Positions 9,220-18,190 of a stretch of DNA of 64,000 nucleotides are shown in pieces; the first letter of the stretch is position 1; each line of letters starts with the position of its first letter. The notes beneath the pieces are model-generated. The model saw only the letters and a list, made by a program, of their open reading frames with translations. It made no database searches and had not been told where the DNA came from. Position numbers and translations under genes: made by a program. Source of the DNA: JADHLJ01 sp038118725 (GTDB lineage Bacteria; Pseudomonadota; Alphaproteobacteria; Thalassobaculales; Thalassobaculaceae); assembly GCA_038118725.1 (NCBI GenBank), contig JAYOIK010000007.1, positions 26,333 through 90,332 of the forward strand. Direction: 5' to 3'.

Positions 9220-9396
9220 CTAGACGGTAATGTCGACCGAGCCACTGGTGGACGCGGATTGATTGGTCTCGGCGATAACACGCGCGGTCTCGACAGCGCT
9301 TTGCACGACCTGAGCGTTTACCGCCTGACTTTGCTTTGTGACGTTCAACGCCACGACGGCAAGGGATTGCGCGGCTCCGGCGGATGAAACGGCCAT
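9220..9396 (-). CDS. Small protein, possibly YjfB-like (putative motility protein)
   Basis: A 58-residue Ala/Val/Gln/Ser-rich protein, MAVSSAGAAQS at the start and GSVDITV at the end, with a central amphipathic helix. The composition and layout resemble the short YjfB family sometimes labelled putative motility protein, but the similarity is by eye only. The frame extends upstream to 9471. I use the ATG at 9396 because GGAAAGG lies 6 bases before it and the upstream residues look non-coding. It is convergent with dcd (9 bases between stop codons). It has no flagellar neighbours. Confidence 0.5.
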   Translation of the reverse strand: MAVSSAGAAQSLAVVALNVTKQSQAVNAQVVQSAVETARVIAETNQSASTSGSVDITV

Positions 9397-9673
9397 TGGT
9401 TGCCTTTCCGGCCCTTCTGGACCCATCGTTTTGAACACGATATCCCCGTTTTCGGGAACGGCTCTATCCATCAGACATGACGATCCGGCATACCGCTTTC
9501 AAGTGAATTCACGCGAAGCCATGTCGACGGAGGCCGGAACGTGCGATTTCGCACGGAAACCGGCGATTCGCTCATGCTTGACAACCGCCGCGCCGAGCGG
9601 TTTTATCCGGTCCCTCTTGAGCGTTCCGGAAGCCGCGCGGGCGCTCGCTGTTTTTTCGTGAAGGAGACGTCTC

Positions 9674-10846
9674 GTGGTTACATCGGTGATGCCCACCTAC
9701 GGGCGGATCGACATCGCTTTCGAGCGTGGTGAAGGATCCTACCTGTACAGCACCGATGGGCGACGATATCTCGACTTCGCCAGCGGTATCGCGACGAACT
9801 CCCTGGGACACGCGCATCCGCATCTGGTCGCGAAGGTTCAGGAACAGGCCGGCAAGCTCTGGCACGTCTCCAACCTCTACAACATCCCTGAGCAGCAACG
9901 CTTCGCCGATCGCCTGGTCGCCAACTCCTTCGCGGATACCTGTTTTTTCTGCAATTCCGGCGCCGAGGCGATGGAAGGCGCGCTGAAAGTCGCGCGTAAG
10001 TATCATTTCGTGAACGGGGATCCGGACCGCGAGGAAATGGTCTGCGCGACCGGCTCGTTCCATGGCCGCACCCTGGCCACGCTATCAGCCGGCGACAACG
10101 ACAAGTATCGCGAGGGCTTTGGCCCGCGCCCCGGTGGTTTCACTCATGTGGCCTTCGGCAATCTCAACGAGATGCGCGCCGCGATGAGCGATAAAACCGC
10201 CGCCATCGTGGTCGAGCCGATACAGGGTGAAGGCGGCATCAATCCCGCCACCTCGGAGTACCTCCAGGCGCTGCGGGAAATCGCCGATGAGTTCGGCGCG
10301 CTTTTGGTCTTCGATGAGGTTCAGTGCGGGATGGGCCGGACCGGCCGCCTCTTCGCCTACGAAATTTCGGGCGTCGCGCCCGACGTAATGGCGCTAGCGA
10401 AAGGTCTGGGCAGCGGGTTCCCCGTGGGCGCGGTGCTGGCGTCGGAAAAAGGCGCGTCGGGCATGTCGCCCGGCACCCATGGCTCGACCTATGGCGGCAA
10501 CCCGATGGCCATGGCCGCCGGTAACGCCGTGCTCGACGTTATGCTGGGGGACGGTTTCCTGGATACGGTCAAGGAAAACGGCGCCTATCTCCGCGAACAG
10601 CTTGAAGCCGTTGTCGCGCGTCACCCCAAGGTGGTCGAGTCGGTTCGTGGCGTCGCCTTGATGCAGGGTCTCAAATGCATCAAGCCGAACCTCGAGATGA
10701 TGACGGCGACGCGCGAGGCCGGTTTGTTGACCGTCGTCGCGGGCGACAATGTCCTGCGTATCCTGCCGCCCCTGACGGTTTCGAAGAGCGAAATCGACGA
10801 GGCCGTCGGGTACCTAGACACGGCGTTCGCGGGCGCCGCCGAATAG
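9674..10846 (+). CDS. argD: Acetylornithine aminotransferase
   Basis: A 390-residue class III PLP aminotransferase that converts N-acetylglutamate semialdehyde to N-acetylornithine in arginine synthesis; such enzymes may also serve lysine synthesis. Visible signatures: DFASGIATNSLGH near the N-terminus, FFCNSGAEAMEGALK for phosphate binding, VEPIQGEGG, the LLVFDEVQCGMGRTG motif with the cofactor-binding Asp, and Lys243 in ALAKGLGSGFP as the Schiff-base lysine. The start is GTG at 9674 with AAGGAG 7 bases upstream. argF follows after 40 bases and then hslO, forming the usual alphaproteobacterial argD-argF-hslO cluster. Confidence 0.95.
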   Translation: MVTSVMPTYGRIDIAFERGEGSYLYSTDGRRYLDFASGIATNSLGHAHPHLVAKVQEQAGKLWHVSNLYNIPEQQRFADRLVANSFADTCFFCNSGAEAMEGALKVARKYHFVNGDPDREEMVCATGSFHGRTLATLSAGDNDKYREGFGPRPGGFTHVAFGNLNEMRAAMSDKTAAIVVEPIQGEGGINPATSEYLQALREIADEFGALLVFDEVQCGMGRTGRLFAYEISGVAPDVMALAKGLGSGFPVGAVLASEKGASGMSPGTHGSTYGGNPMAMAAGNAVLDVMLGDGFLDTVKENGAYLREQLEAVVARHPKVVESVRGVALMQGLKCIKPNLEMMTATREAGLLTVVAGDNVLRILPPLTVSKSEIDEAVGYLDTAFAGAAE

Positions 10847-10886
10847 GGCTCAGCCCAACCAACAGACAAGAAATGGGGGCCGTGAC

Positions 10887-11792
10887 GTGACGGCAAGCAC
10901 CCGACATTTTCTGGATCTCGACGAAATCGACGAGGCCGATCTGCGCGGCATGATTGACCATGCCGCCGCCATGAAGCGCGGCGAGGCGGGCACGGACCAG
11001 CCGCTCCGCGGCAAATACCTCGCGATGATCTTCGAGAAGCAGTCGACCCGAACCCGGGTCTCCTTCGAAGTCGGCATGAAGCAACTCGGCGGCGATGTCG
11101 TGGTGCTCAACGGCGGCGACCTGCAACTCGGACGCGGCGAAACCGTCGCCGATACCGCCCGGGTTCTCTCGCGCTATGTGGACTGCATCATGATGCGGAC
11201 CTATGAGCGCGAGAAGGTGACCGAGATGGCGGAACACGCCACCGTCCCGGTGATCAACGGCCTCACCGACAGCACTCATCCCTGTCAGCTGATGGCCGAT
11301 GTGCTTGCCTTCGAGGAACATCGCGGCCCGATCCGAGGCCGTACCATCGCCTGGAGTGGCGACGGCAATAACATGGCGGCATCATGGATCCATGCTTCGG
11401 TCCGGTTCGGCTTCAACCTCCGCATCGCCTGTCCCGAGGAGTTGAAACCCGACCCGGCGCTGTTTGAATGGGCGGATGCCCAGGGCGGTGCCGTCGAGTT
11501 GCTGCACGACCCGGTCGCGGCGGTCCAAGGCGCCGACTGCGTCGTGACGGATTCCTGGATCTCGATGGGTGACGACGAAGCCAACCGCCACAATCTTCTT
11601 TCCCCGTTCCGCGTGGATGAAGCGCTCATGTCCAAGGCCAAGGATGACGCGGTGTTCCTGCATTGTCTTCCCGCCCATCGCGGCGAGGAAGTCACCGCCG
11701 AGGTTATCGACGGGCCGCGTTCGCTGGTTTGGGACGAGGCCGAGAATCGTCTACACACGCAGAAAGCAATCCTGGCCTGGTGCCTGGCATGA
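10887..11792 (+). CDS. argF: Ornithine carbamoyltransferase
   Basis: A 301-residue anabolic ornithine transcarbamylase that makes citrulline from ornithine and carbamoyl phosphate in the cytoplasm. The carbamoyl-phosphate motif STRTR is at residues 53-57, followed by HPCQ in DSTHPCQLMAD and the ornithine-binding HCLPAHRGEEV loop near residue 255. The start is a GTG. Its stop overlaps the hslO start by four bases (ATGA), indicating translational coupling, and argD lies just upstream. Confidence 0.96.
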   Translation: MTASTRHFLDLDEIDEADLRGMIDHAAAMKRGEAGTDQPLRGKYLAMIFEKQSTRTRVSFEVGMKQLGGDVVVLNGGDLQLGRGETVADTARVLSRYVDCIMMRTYEREKVTEMAEHATVPVINGLTDSTHPCQLMADVLAFEEHRGPIRGRTIAWSGDGNNMAASWIHASVRFGFNLRIACPEELKPDPALFEWADAQGGAVELLHDPVAAVQGADCVVTDSWISMGDDEANRHNLLSPFRVDEALMSKAKDDAVFLHCLPAHRGEEVTAEVIDGPRSLVWDEAENRLHTQKAILAWCLA

Positions 11793-12790
11793 GCCTACAG
11801 GGAGGCGCTGGCGGTATGGCGGGTCACGCCCAACCGCGGGACGATATTGTTCTTCCGTTCCAGGTCGAGCCCTATGCCCTACGCGGGCGCTTGGTTCGCC
11901 TGGGCCCGGCGGCGGAAGCCATCCTCGCGGCCCATGACTATCCCGAACCGGTTTCCCGCTTGTTGGCGGAGATGCTCGCCTTGGCGCCCTGCCTCGCCGC
12001 GGCGTTAAAATACGAAGGCGTGTTCACCCTGCAGGTCAAGGGCAACGGCCCCGTGCAAACCCTGATGGCCGACATTACCAGCGATGGCGCGATGCGAGGC
12101 TATGCCGGTTTCGACGCCGACGCGGTTCATAGGGTCATTGAGGAGCACGGCGCGGACGCCCCGCTGCAACGGCTGACCGAAGGGGGCTACATCGCCTTCA
12201 CCGTCGACCAGGGACGGCACGCCGATCGCTATCAGGGAATTGTCGAGCTTTCCGGCGCCACCTTGGCCGACTGCACCCACGCCTATTTCCGTAACTCCGA
12301 ACAGTTGGAAACCGGCATAAAGGTCGCCGCAGGTCGGTCCACCACGGGAACCTGGCGCGCCGCGGCGGTTATGGTTCAGCGCCTCGCCTATGCCGGCGGT
12401 ACCGGCGCCCCGAAGGGCGTGAGCGAGGATGAATACGACGAAGGCTGGCGCACGGCGGTGATCCTGATGAGCAGTTGCACCGCCGACGAGCTGTTGGACG
12501 AGGGTTTGGTCCCGGAAGGGTTGCTCTATCGGTTGTTCCATGAAACCGGTGTTCGTGTGTATCCCGAGGAAGCCCTTGTCGCGAAATGCCGGTGCTCAAC
12601 GGAGAAGGTCGAGCGGGTGCTGAAATCCCTCACAGACGCGGAACTGCGGGATATGACGGTGGATGGCGCGGTTTCGGTGGTCTGTGAGTTCTGCAAGAAC
12701 GAGACACGATACGACGACGCGGCACTTGCGACCTTGCGGCGAACCCCCGACAATGCGAATGACCCCTCCAGCCCCGGACGGACAGAATAG
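11789..12790 (+). CDS. hslO: Redox-regulated chaperone Hsp33
   Basis: A 333-residue Hsp33, a holdase chaperone that is activated when its zinc-bound cysteines are oxidised. The four zinc ligands are Cys267 and Cys269 (KCRCS) and Cys299 and Cys302 (CEFC), in the family's CxC and CxxC arrangement. The N-terminal chaperone domain contains LQVKGNGPVQTLMADI. The start at 11789 overlaps the argF stop; an internal ATG at 11816 with GGGAGG upstream is an alternative. It is probably co-transcribed with argD-argF. Confidence 0.92.
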   Translation: MSLQGGAGGMAGHAQPRDDIVLPFQVEPYALRGRLVRLGPAAEAILAAHDYPEPVSRLLAEMLALAPCLAAALKYEGVFTLQVKGNGPVQTLMADITSDGAMRGYAGFDADAVHRVIEEHGADAPLQRLTEGGYIAFTVDQGRHADRYQGIVELSGATLADCTHAYFRNSEQLETGIKVAAGRSTTGTWRAAAVMVQRLAYAGGTGAPKGVSEDEYDEGWRTAVILMSSCTADELLDEGLVPEGLLYRLFHETGVRVYPEEALVAKCRCSTEKVERVLKSLTDAELRDMTVDGAVSVVCEFCKNETRYDDAALATLRRTPDNANDPSSPGRTE

Positions 12791-12800
12791 GATTCTTGTC

Positions 12801-13406
12801 ATGCGCGCTCTCGGCAATGCGATTCCTTCCTGGCGTGCGCTATTGCTGATCATCTCGCTCCCCTGGCTCCTGACCGCCTGTGAGACGCCGGACCCCGCGA
12901 TCACGTTTCCCGAACTGACTTTCGCGCATAAGCCGAGGATTGCCCTTGATGTCGCCAAGGTCGAAGTGATCAGCGAGTATCAGATGCCGTTCAAGACGCC
13001 GAATGTCGAACATCTGGCGCCGGTCGCGCCGGGCGCCGCCGCCGAGCGTTGGGCCCAGGATGTACTGAAACCCGTCGGCGCCAACGGAATCGTGCAGTTC
13101 GTCATCACTCGCGCCGCGATAACCGAGAAGAAGCTCAAGACATCCAGCGGGTTGAAGTCACTGATCTCAATCGAGCAATCCGAGGAATACGAAGCCGCGC
13201 TGGATGTCAGGGTCGAAATCATCAAGGACAACCGACGCCTCGCCACGGCTCGGACCTCAATCACCCGCACGCAAACCGCGCGCGAGGATACGACCCCCAA
13301 CCAGCGCTCTAAACTCTGGTACGCGCTAGTCGAGCGATTGATGCTCGAATTCGACGGCGAGATGCGCAAACAGGCCGGCTCGTATCTGAAGGAACATACG
13401 CGCTAG
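12801..13406 (+). CDS. Conserved lipoprotein of unknown function
   Basis: A 201-residue predicted lipoprotein. The signal peptide contains the hydrophobic run ALLLIISLPWLLTAC with a lipobox (LTAC) whose cysteine would be acylated near residue 27. The mature part is mixed alpha/beta with a conserved-looking C-terminal segment (LWYALVERLMLEFDGEMRK). I do not recognise a named domain. It starts 10 bases after hslO and is likely the last gene of that transcript. Its 3' end overlaps the convergent lyase gene by four bases. Confidence 0.7.
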   Translation: MRALGNAIPSWRALLLIISLPWLLTACETPDPAITFPELTFAHKPRIALDVAKVEVISEYQMPFKTPNVEHLAPVAPGAAAERWAQDVLKPVGANGIVQFVITRAAITEKKLKTSSGLKSLISIEQSEEYEAALDVRVEIIKDNRRLATARTSITRTQTAREDTTPNQRSKLWYALVERLMLEFDGEMRKQAGSYLKEHTR

Positions 13407-14290
13407 TTCGAACTCTCCACCGCCAGCGCCTCGATCATCTCCGCGAGATCGAGCACCCGCCGCGCCTCCTCGACATGCAGGTTCTCGATCAATTGTCCGT
13501 CCAGGAGAACCACGCCCGAGCCCTCGGCTTCGGCTTTCGCATGCACCTCCATCACCCGGCGTGACCAATCGATATCCTCCGCCGTCGGGCCGAAGGCTCG
13601 GTTCGCCGACTCCAAGGTTTTCGGATGGATTAGCGTCTTGCCGTCGAAACCCATTTCCGCCCCTTGGCGGCAGATCTCGACAAAACCCGCGTCATCGGAC
13701 AAATCGAGATGAACCCCATCAAGGATCGCGAGATCGCGCGCCCGGGCCGCGAGCAGGCACAGGCCGAGGCTAGTCGTAAGCGGTGCTCGCGTCGGCGTAT
13801 GCCGGGCCCCGAGATCCTTGGTGAGGTCCGAGGTGCCCATCACCAGCGCGCCGAGCCTAGGTGACGCGGCGGCGATTTCGGTCACGGAGAGGACGCCGAG
13901 CGGGCTTTCGATCATGCACCAGATCGCGAGCCCGTCTGGCGCTCCACCGGACACAAGGATCTGTTCCGCCGCGCGAATCTCCGCGGCGCTTTCAACCTTC
14001 GGAAGCAGAGCCGCATCGGCGCCGGATCGGGCGATCGCAACCAAATCGTCCTGGACCCACTCGGTTCCCGTGCCGTTTGCCCGTATCACCAGCTCGCGTT
14101 TTCCATACCCACCTTGCTTGACGGCGGCCACCGCCTGTTCCCGGGCCAACTCCTTTTTGTCCGGGGCGACCGCGTCCTCGAGATCCATGATGATCACATC
14201 CGCCGCCAGGCTCCGGGCCTTTTCGAGCGCCCGGGCATTTGACGCGGGCATGAACAGCGCGGAGCGGCGCGGGCGGGGACTGGAAGGCAT
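13403..14290 (-). CDS. CoA ester lyase, HpcH/HpaI (CitE-like) family
   Basis: A 295-residue TIM-barrel lyase of the CitE/malyl-CoA lyase group. Signatures: RSALFMPASNARALEKAR at the N-terminus, DLEDAVAP with metal-binding acidic residues, the VIRANG motif, LPKVESAAEI, and the C-terminal GFDGKTLIHPKTLE. Members cleave or hydrolyse malyl-CoA, citramalyl-CoA or related esters; the exact substrate cannot be read from the sequence. It is not beside citrate lyase alpha or gamma subunit genes, so a stand-alone malyl- or citramalyl-CoA role is more likely than citrate fermentation. Confidence 0.82.
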   Translation of the reverse strand: MPSSPRPRRSALFMPASNARALEKARSLAADVIIMDLEDAVAPDKKELAREQAVAAVKQGGYGKRELVIRANGTGTEWVQDDLVAIARSGADAALLPKVESAAEIRAAEQILVSGGAPDGLAIWCMIESPLGVLSVTEIAAASPRLGALVMGTSDLTKDLGARHTPTRAPLTTSLGLCLLAARARDLAILDGVHLDLSDDAGFVEICRQGAEMGFDGKTLIHPKTLESANRAFGPTAEDIDWSRRVMEVHAKAEAEGSGVVLLDGQLIENLHVEEARRVLDLAEMIEALAVESSN

Positions 14291-14425
14291 CTCGAATTCT
14301 CTGGATCAATGGCTGGCGGGTTCCGCGACGATAGCGGTTTCCGAGAGCGCGGAAAATCTCCTGGACCCGGCCTTGGTGCTTGGCCAAGCTTTCGCCTCCC
14401 GGTCCACGATCACGCGAGTCCCGGA

Positions 14426-15262
14426 ATGGCCATCCTCAGCATTCAATCAGCCGTCGCCCATGGCTATGTCGGTAACGCCGTCGCGGTCCCGGCGCTACAG
14501 GCATTGGGGCATGAGGTTTGGCGCGTTGACACGGTTGCCTTCTCCAATCACCCAGGCCATGGCCGTTTTACCGGCGGCGTCCAACCCGCCAGCGAGATCG
14601 CCTCCCTGATCGACGGTATCGACGCCCTGGGCGTCATGGGAGAGTGCCAGGCCGTGCTGTCCGGATATCTCGGAGAGGCCGCCACGGCGGACGCCGTCGC
14701 CAAGGCTGTTCAGGCGGCCCGGCGGGCGCGCCCGGACGCGCGCTACGTGCTCGATCCGGTGATCGGCGATGATGGCCGCGTCTTCGTTCGCGGCGGTGTG
14801 CTTGAGGCGATCCGGGACACGCTGCTGCCGATGGCCGACATCGTTCTGCCAAACCCAAGCGAGCTTGGCTGGCTGACCGGCACCACCATCCACGAGTTGC
14901 AGGATATGCTCGACGCCGCTCGGCGGCTATTGGACCATGGTCCAAACCTCGTGGTGGTCACGGGCGTCGAGGAAGCCGGCGAAATGGCGGCCTACGCGGT
15001 AACGCGCGGGGTGGTCTGGCGCGCGGCGGCGACGCGGCGCGGGCGGCGCTTCAACGGAACCGGCGATTTGTTCGCGGCTGTGTTCACCGGTTGGATCACG
15101 CGTTCAAACGCCCCCGACCAGGCCCTGGCGGCGGCGGTCGCGACACTGGACCTCGTGACCGGAGAGACCGAGCGGCGCGGGACCCTGGAGTTAGCGCTGG
15201 TCCCGGTCCTGGCGGATCTCGCCAGAACCGGGGAACACGCGTCCGCGACGCGGATTGACTAG
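14426..15262 (+). CDS. pdxY: Pyridoxal kinase
   Basis: A 278-residue ribokinase-fold kinase that phosphorylates pyridoxal in the vitamin B6 salvage pathway. PdxY signatures: ILSIQSAVAHGYVGNAVAVP at the start, DTVAFSNHPGHGRFTG, YVLDPVIGDDGRVFV, the NPSELGWLTG motif, and the anion-hole sequence FNGTGDLFAA near the C-terminus. The frame is open upstream to 14309, but the ATG at 14426 matches the family start. The gene is divergent from the lyase gene and convergent with asd (9 bases apart). Confidence 0.92.
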   Translation: MAILSIQSAVAHGYVGNAVAVPALQALGHEVWRVDTVAFSNHPGHGRFTGGVQPASEIASLIDGIDALGVMGECQAVLSGYLGEAATADAVAKAVQAARRARPDARYVLDPVIGDDGRVFVRGGVLEAIRDTLLPMADIVLPNPSELGWLTGTTIHELQDMLDAARRLLDHGPNLVVVTGVEEAGEMAAYAVTRGVVWRAAATRRGRRFNGTGDLFAAVFTGWITRSNAPDQALAAAVATLDLVTGETERRGTLELALVPVLADLARTGEHASATRID

Positions 15263-15271
15263 GTTGCTGGG

Positions 15272-16297
15272 CTACGCCGCTTTCGCCAGATGCCGCTCGA
15301 CCAGGGCCTCGGCGATCTGAACCGCGTTCAGCGCCGCGCCCTTGCGCAAATTGTCGGAGACACACCAGAAGACCAGCCCGTTCTTGACCGACGGGTCACG
15401 CCGGATACGGCTGACATAAACAGCATCCTCGCCGGCGCATTCCTGGGGGGTGACATAACCCTCGTCCTCGCGGTGATCGACGACCACCACGCCGGGAAAG
15501 GCATTCAGCACATCACGCGCGGCCTGCTCATCGATCGGCTTGGCGGTCTCGATGAACACCGCCTCGGCGTGACCGATGAAAACCGGCACCCGCACGCACA
15601 TGGCAACCAGGTCGATGTCCGGATCGACGATCTTCTTGGTTTCGGCGGTCATCTTCCACTCTTCCTTGGTGGAGCCGTCATCCATGAACTTGTCGATATG
15701 CGGGATGCAGTTGAACGCGATCTGCTTGGTGAATTCCTTCTTCTCCACCGGGTCGTTCACATAGACCGCGCGGGTCTGGGTGAACAACTCGTCCATGCCG
15801 GAATTCCCCGCGCCCGAGGCCGACTGATAGGTCGAGACCACCACCCGCTTGACCTTGAAGGTGTCATGCAGGGGCTTCAACGCCATCACCAGCTGCGCCG
15901 TGGAGCAATTCGGGTTGGCGATGATGTTGCGCTTGCCATACCCGGCCAGTGCCTGGGGGTTCACCTCGGGCACGATCAGCGGCACATCCGCGTCCATGCG
16001 GAAATGCGAGCTGTTGTCGATCACGATCGCGCCTTGCTTGGCCGCCTTGGGTGCGTATTCCGCCGCGACCGAGCCGCCGGCGGAGAACAGCACGATATCG
16101 GTGCCGGTGAAGTCGAAATGTTTAAGGGCTTGGATTTTGAGAGTTCGTTTCTCGCCATAGGAGACCTCGGTACCGACCGAGCGCTCCGAAGCAAGCGCGA
16201 TTACATCATCAGCTGGAAAATCCCGTTCTTCCAGCGTCTGCAACATCTCCCGGCCGACCGCCCCCGTGGCGCCGGCCACCGCAATCCTGTAGCCCAT
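15272..16297 (-). CDS. asd: Aspartate-semialdehyde dehydrogenase
   Basis: A 341-residue enzyme that reduces aspartyl phosphate to aspartate semialdehyde, the branch point to lysine, diaminopimelate, threonine and methionine. The nucleotide loop AVAGATGAVGREML is at the N-terminus, the catalytic cysteine is Cys131 in NPNCSTAQLV, and the YQSASGAGNSGMDEL segment follows. I use the ATG at 16297 because homologues start MGYRxAV; upstream ATGs at 16342 and 16399 are in frame and the former has a GGAAGG close by. dapF and dapB of the same pathway lie elsewhere in the window. Confidence 0.93.
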   Translation of the reverse strand: MGYRIAVAGATGAVGREMLQTLEERDFPADDVIALASERSVGTEVSYGEKRTLKIQALKHFDFTGTDIVLFSAGGSVAAEYAPKAAKQGAIVIDNSSHFRMDADVPLIVPEVNPQALAGYGKRNIIANPNCSTAQLVMALKPLHDTFKVKRVVVSTYQSASGAGNSGMDELFTQTRAVYVNDPVEKKEFTKQIAFNCIPHIDKFMDDGSTKEEWKMTAETKKIVDPDIDLVAMCVRVPVFIGHAEAVFIETAKPIDEQAARDVLNAFPGVVVVDHREDEGYVTPQECAGEDAVYVSRIRRDPSVKNGLVFWCVSDNLRKGAALNAVQIAEALVERHLAKAA

Positions 16298-16942
16298 ATC
16301 GTCCATCCATTGGCTCGCCGCCGCGGATCTCGCGACGGTCATTTCCTTCCCTATATGAAAGGAGGCGGGAGATTTACGCCGGGCGGCGGTGGATTGCAAG
16401 AATGGAGGTGGCGGGCGATCGCTCGGCGGGATGACGGGGATGTTGAGGTTCTAGTGAAGCAAGGAGACCAGCTTGCCGATCATGGTTGGTCCATGGTCCT
16501 TGGCAAGCCAGACCAACGCCGCGAAAAGCGCCCAGGCGCGCGCTTCCCTTGACAGCGCGACAACCACGCGGGTCCATGACGGCACGGAATTTTCAAGCGA
16601 CTTTCGCATCCTCGATCAACGGCAATTGTCGTTGCGAGGAATGATAAAAGTTAGGCGCCCGTTGGGGCGGGTGGGTCAACATCGAAATGTTGCGTCTTGT
16701 TGTTCGAGCAACAAAAAAACAAGGTATCCTATATTCTCGACCCCGTACTCACGAAAACGTGAACATACACCAACCGTCATCCCGCCGCAGGGCGGGACCC
16801 ATTCCTCCGGCGCCAACCCCGCTTCGAACCGTCAGAATCGGTCAACAACGACCCCGCCGCCAACTTCAACGGCATGGTTCCCGCCCTCCGGCGGGATGAC
16901 GACAAGGAGATGGCGGTGGCGAGCGCAGCCACCGCCGCCCGA
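16298..16942. other. Intergenic region between leuB and asd
   Basis: About 645 bases without a credible gene, lying upstream of asd and downstream of leuB. It holds the asd leader (about 16298-16450) and the inverted repeat element at 16775-16902. A small inverted repeat, TTGTTG/CAACAA, is followed on the plus strand by a run of A around 16700-16720. No clear promoter was assigned. Confidence 0.5.
16775..16902. repeat. REP-type inverted repeat element, copy A
   Basis: The element starts CGTCATCCCGCCGCAGGGCG and ends with the inverted counterpart (TCGTCATCCCGCCGGAGGGC read on the minus strand). Each terminus of about 30 bases also folds on itself (CCCGCC paired with GGGCGGG). The middle about 70 bases do not pair. 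The same termini occur at 26644-26794. It sits about 40 bases beyond the leuB stop codon. This layout is typical of two REP units in opposite orientation. Confidence 0.75.
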
Positions 16943-18055
16943 TCAAACCGCTTTGTCGAGCTCGCCCAGGATGGCGTCCATCATGGCGTCGGTGGAAACG
17001 GCGGTCATGCCGGGTTGCATGATGTCGGCGGTGCGCTTGCCGGAGGCGAGCACGGCTTCGATCGCCGTGTCGATCATGTCGGCATCCTCGGACATGTCGA
17101 AGGAATAGCGCAGCGCCATCGAGAAGCTGAGCAGCTCGGCGATCGGGTTGGCCATCTTCTTGCCGGCGATATCCGGGGCCGAGCCGTGCACCGGCTCGTA
17201 TAGGGCATGACGCTTGCCGGTGGTCTCGTCGACCGCGCCGAGCGAGGCCGAGGGGAGCATGCCGAGCGAGCCGGTCAGCATCGCCGCGCAGTCGGATAGC
17301 ATATCGCCGAACAGGTTGTCGGTGACGATGACGTCGAACTGTTTCGGGTTCCGCACTAACTGCATGCCGCAGTTATCGGCGTACATGTGCTCGGTCTCGA
17401 GACCCTCGCCCTCGGCGGCGAAGAGCTTGGTCATGGTCTCGCGCCAAAGCACGCCGGACATCATCACATTGGCTTTTTCAACCGAGGTGACCTTGTTATT
17501 GCGCTTGCGGGCCAGATCCATCGCCACCCGACCAATCCGCTCGATCTCCGGAGTGGTGTAAAGGTTGGTGTCATAGCCCTTCTTGGTACCGTCGGGCAGC
17601 TCCTCGATGCCCCGGGGCTCGGCGAAATAGATGCCGCCGGTCAGCTCGCGCAGAATCAGGATGTCGAGGCCCGAGACCAGTTCCGGCTTGAGGCTGGAGG
17701 AATCCGCCATCGCGTCGAACACCATCGCCGGACGCAGGTTGGCGAACAGGTCCATTTCCTTGCGCAGGCGCAGCAAGCCGCGCTCGGGTTTCAGCTCGAA
17801 CGGCAGATCATCATATTGCGGACCACCGACCGAGCCGAACAAGACCGCGTCGGCCTCTACCGCGTCGGCCATGGTCTCATCGGTGAGCGCGGTGCCGTGG
17901 GCGTCATAGGCGGCGCCACCGACCAAGCCTTCCTGGAGATCAAAGGAGACCGAGCGCTTCTTGGCGAGCCAATCGACAACCCGCAACACCTCCTTGACAA
18001 CTTCCGGGCCGATGCCGTCGCCGGGGAGGACCAATAGTTTCCTGTTCGAGGCCAT
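16943..18055 (-). CDS. leuB: 3-isopropylmalate dehydrogenase
   Basis: A 370-residue NAD-dependent oxidative decarboxylase in leucine synthesis. Signatures: LVLPGDGIGPEVV near the N-terminus, the RELTGGIYF substrate segment, and YEPVHGSAPDIAGKKMANP near the C-terminus, with DNLFGDMLSD for metal binding. The ATG at 18055 has GGAAG five bases upstream; an ATG at 18067 is in frame. An intrinsic terminator lies between leuD and this gene, so leuB probably has its own promoter, in contrast to a simple leuCDB operon. Confidence 0.95.
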   Translation of the reverse strand: MASNRKLLVLPGDGIGPEVVKEVLRVVDWLAKKRSVSFDLQEGLVGGAAYDAHGTALTDETMADAVEADAVLFGSVGGPQYDDLPFELKPERGLLRLRKEMDLFANLRPAMVFDAMADSSSLKPELVSGLDILILRELTGGIYFAEPRGIEELPDGTKKGYDTNLYTTPEIERIGRVAMDLARKRNNKVTSVEKANVMMSGVLWRETMTKLFAAEGEGLETEHMYADNCGMQLVRNPKQFDVIVTDNLFGDMLSDCAAMLTGSLGMLPSASLGAVDETTGKRHALYEPVHGSAPDIAGKKMANPIAELLSFSMALRYSFDMSEDADMIDTAIEAVLASGKRTADIMQPGMTAVSTDAMMDAILGELDKAV

Positions 18056-18136
18056 GACGTCTTCCATTTCCCTGCCCGCTCGCCGCCCTGGTCGAAAACA
18101 GGGAGCGCCACGGGTTCATTTTCGTATTGGTGGTTT

Positions 18137-18178
18137 AAAAAAAGGAGCGGCCCGCGATCATCCAGGACCGCGGACCGC
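18137..18178 (-). terminator. Rho-independent terminator after leuD
   Basis: On the minus strand a 10 bp stem (arms at 18169-18178 and 18147-18156, one G-T wobble) with a 12-base loop is followed by TCC and seven T residues (18137-18143). It begins 13 bases after the leuD stop. It should end the leuCD transcript before leuB. Confidence 0.85.
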
Positions 18179-18190
18179 CTCATTCATGTG

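Noticed and set aside
15290..16552. A 420-codon plus-strand frame opposite asd
   Set aside because: It is the antisense of asd; its residues are His/Asp/Arg-rich with no family resemblance, while asd has all catalytic motifs.
16686..16725. TTGTTG/CAACAA hairpin with a run of A as a terminator
   Set aside because: The A-run follows on the plus strand, so no U-tract would form there, and no gene ends beside it on the other strand in the right place.
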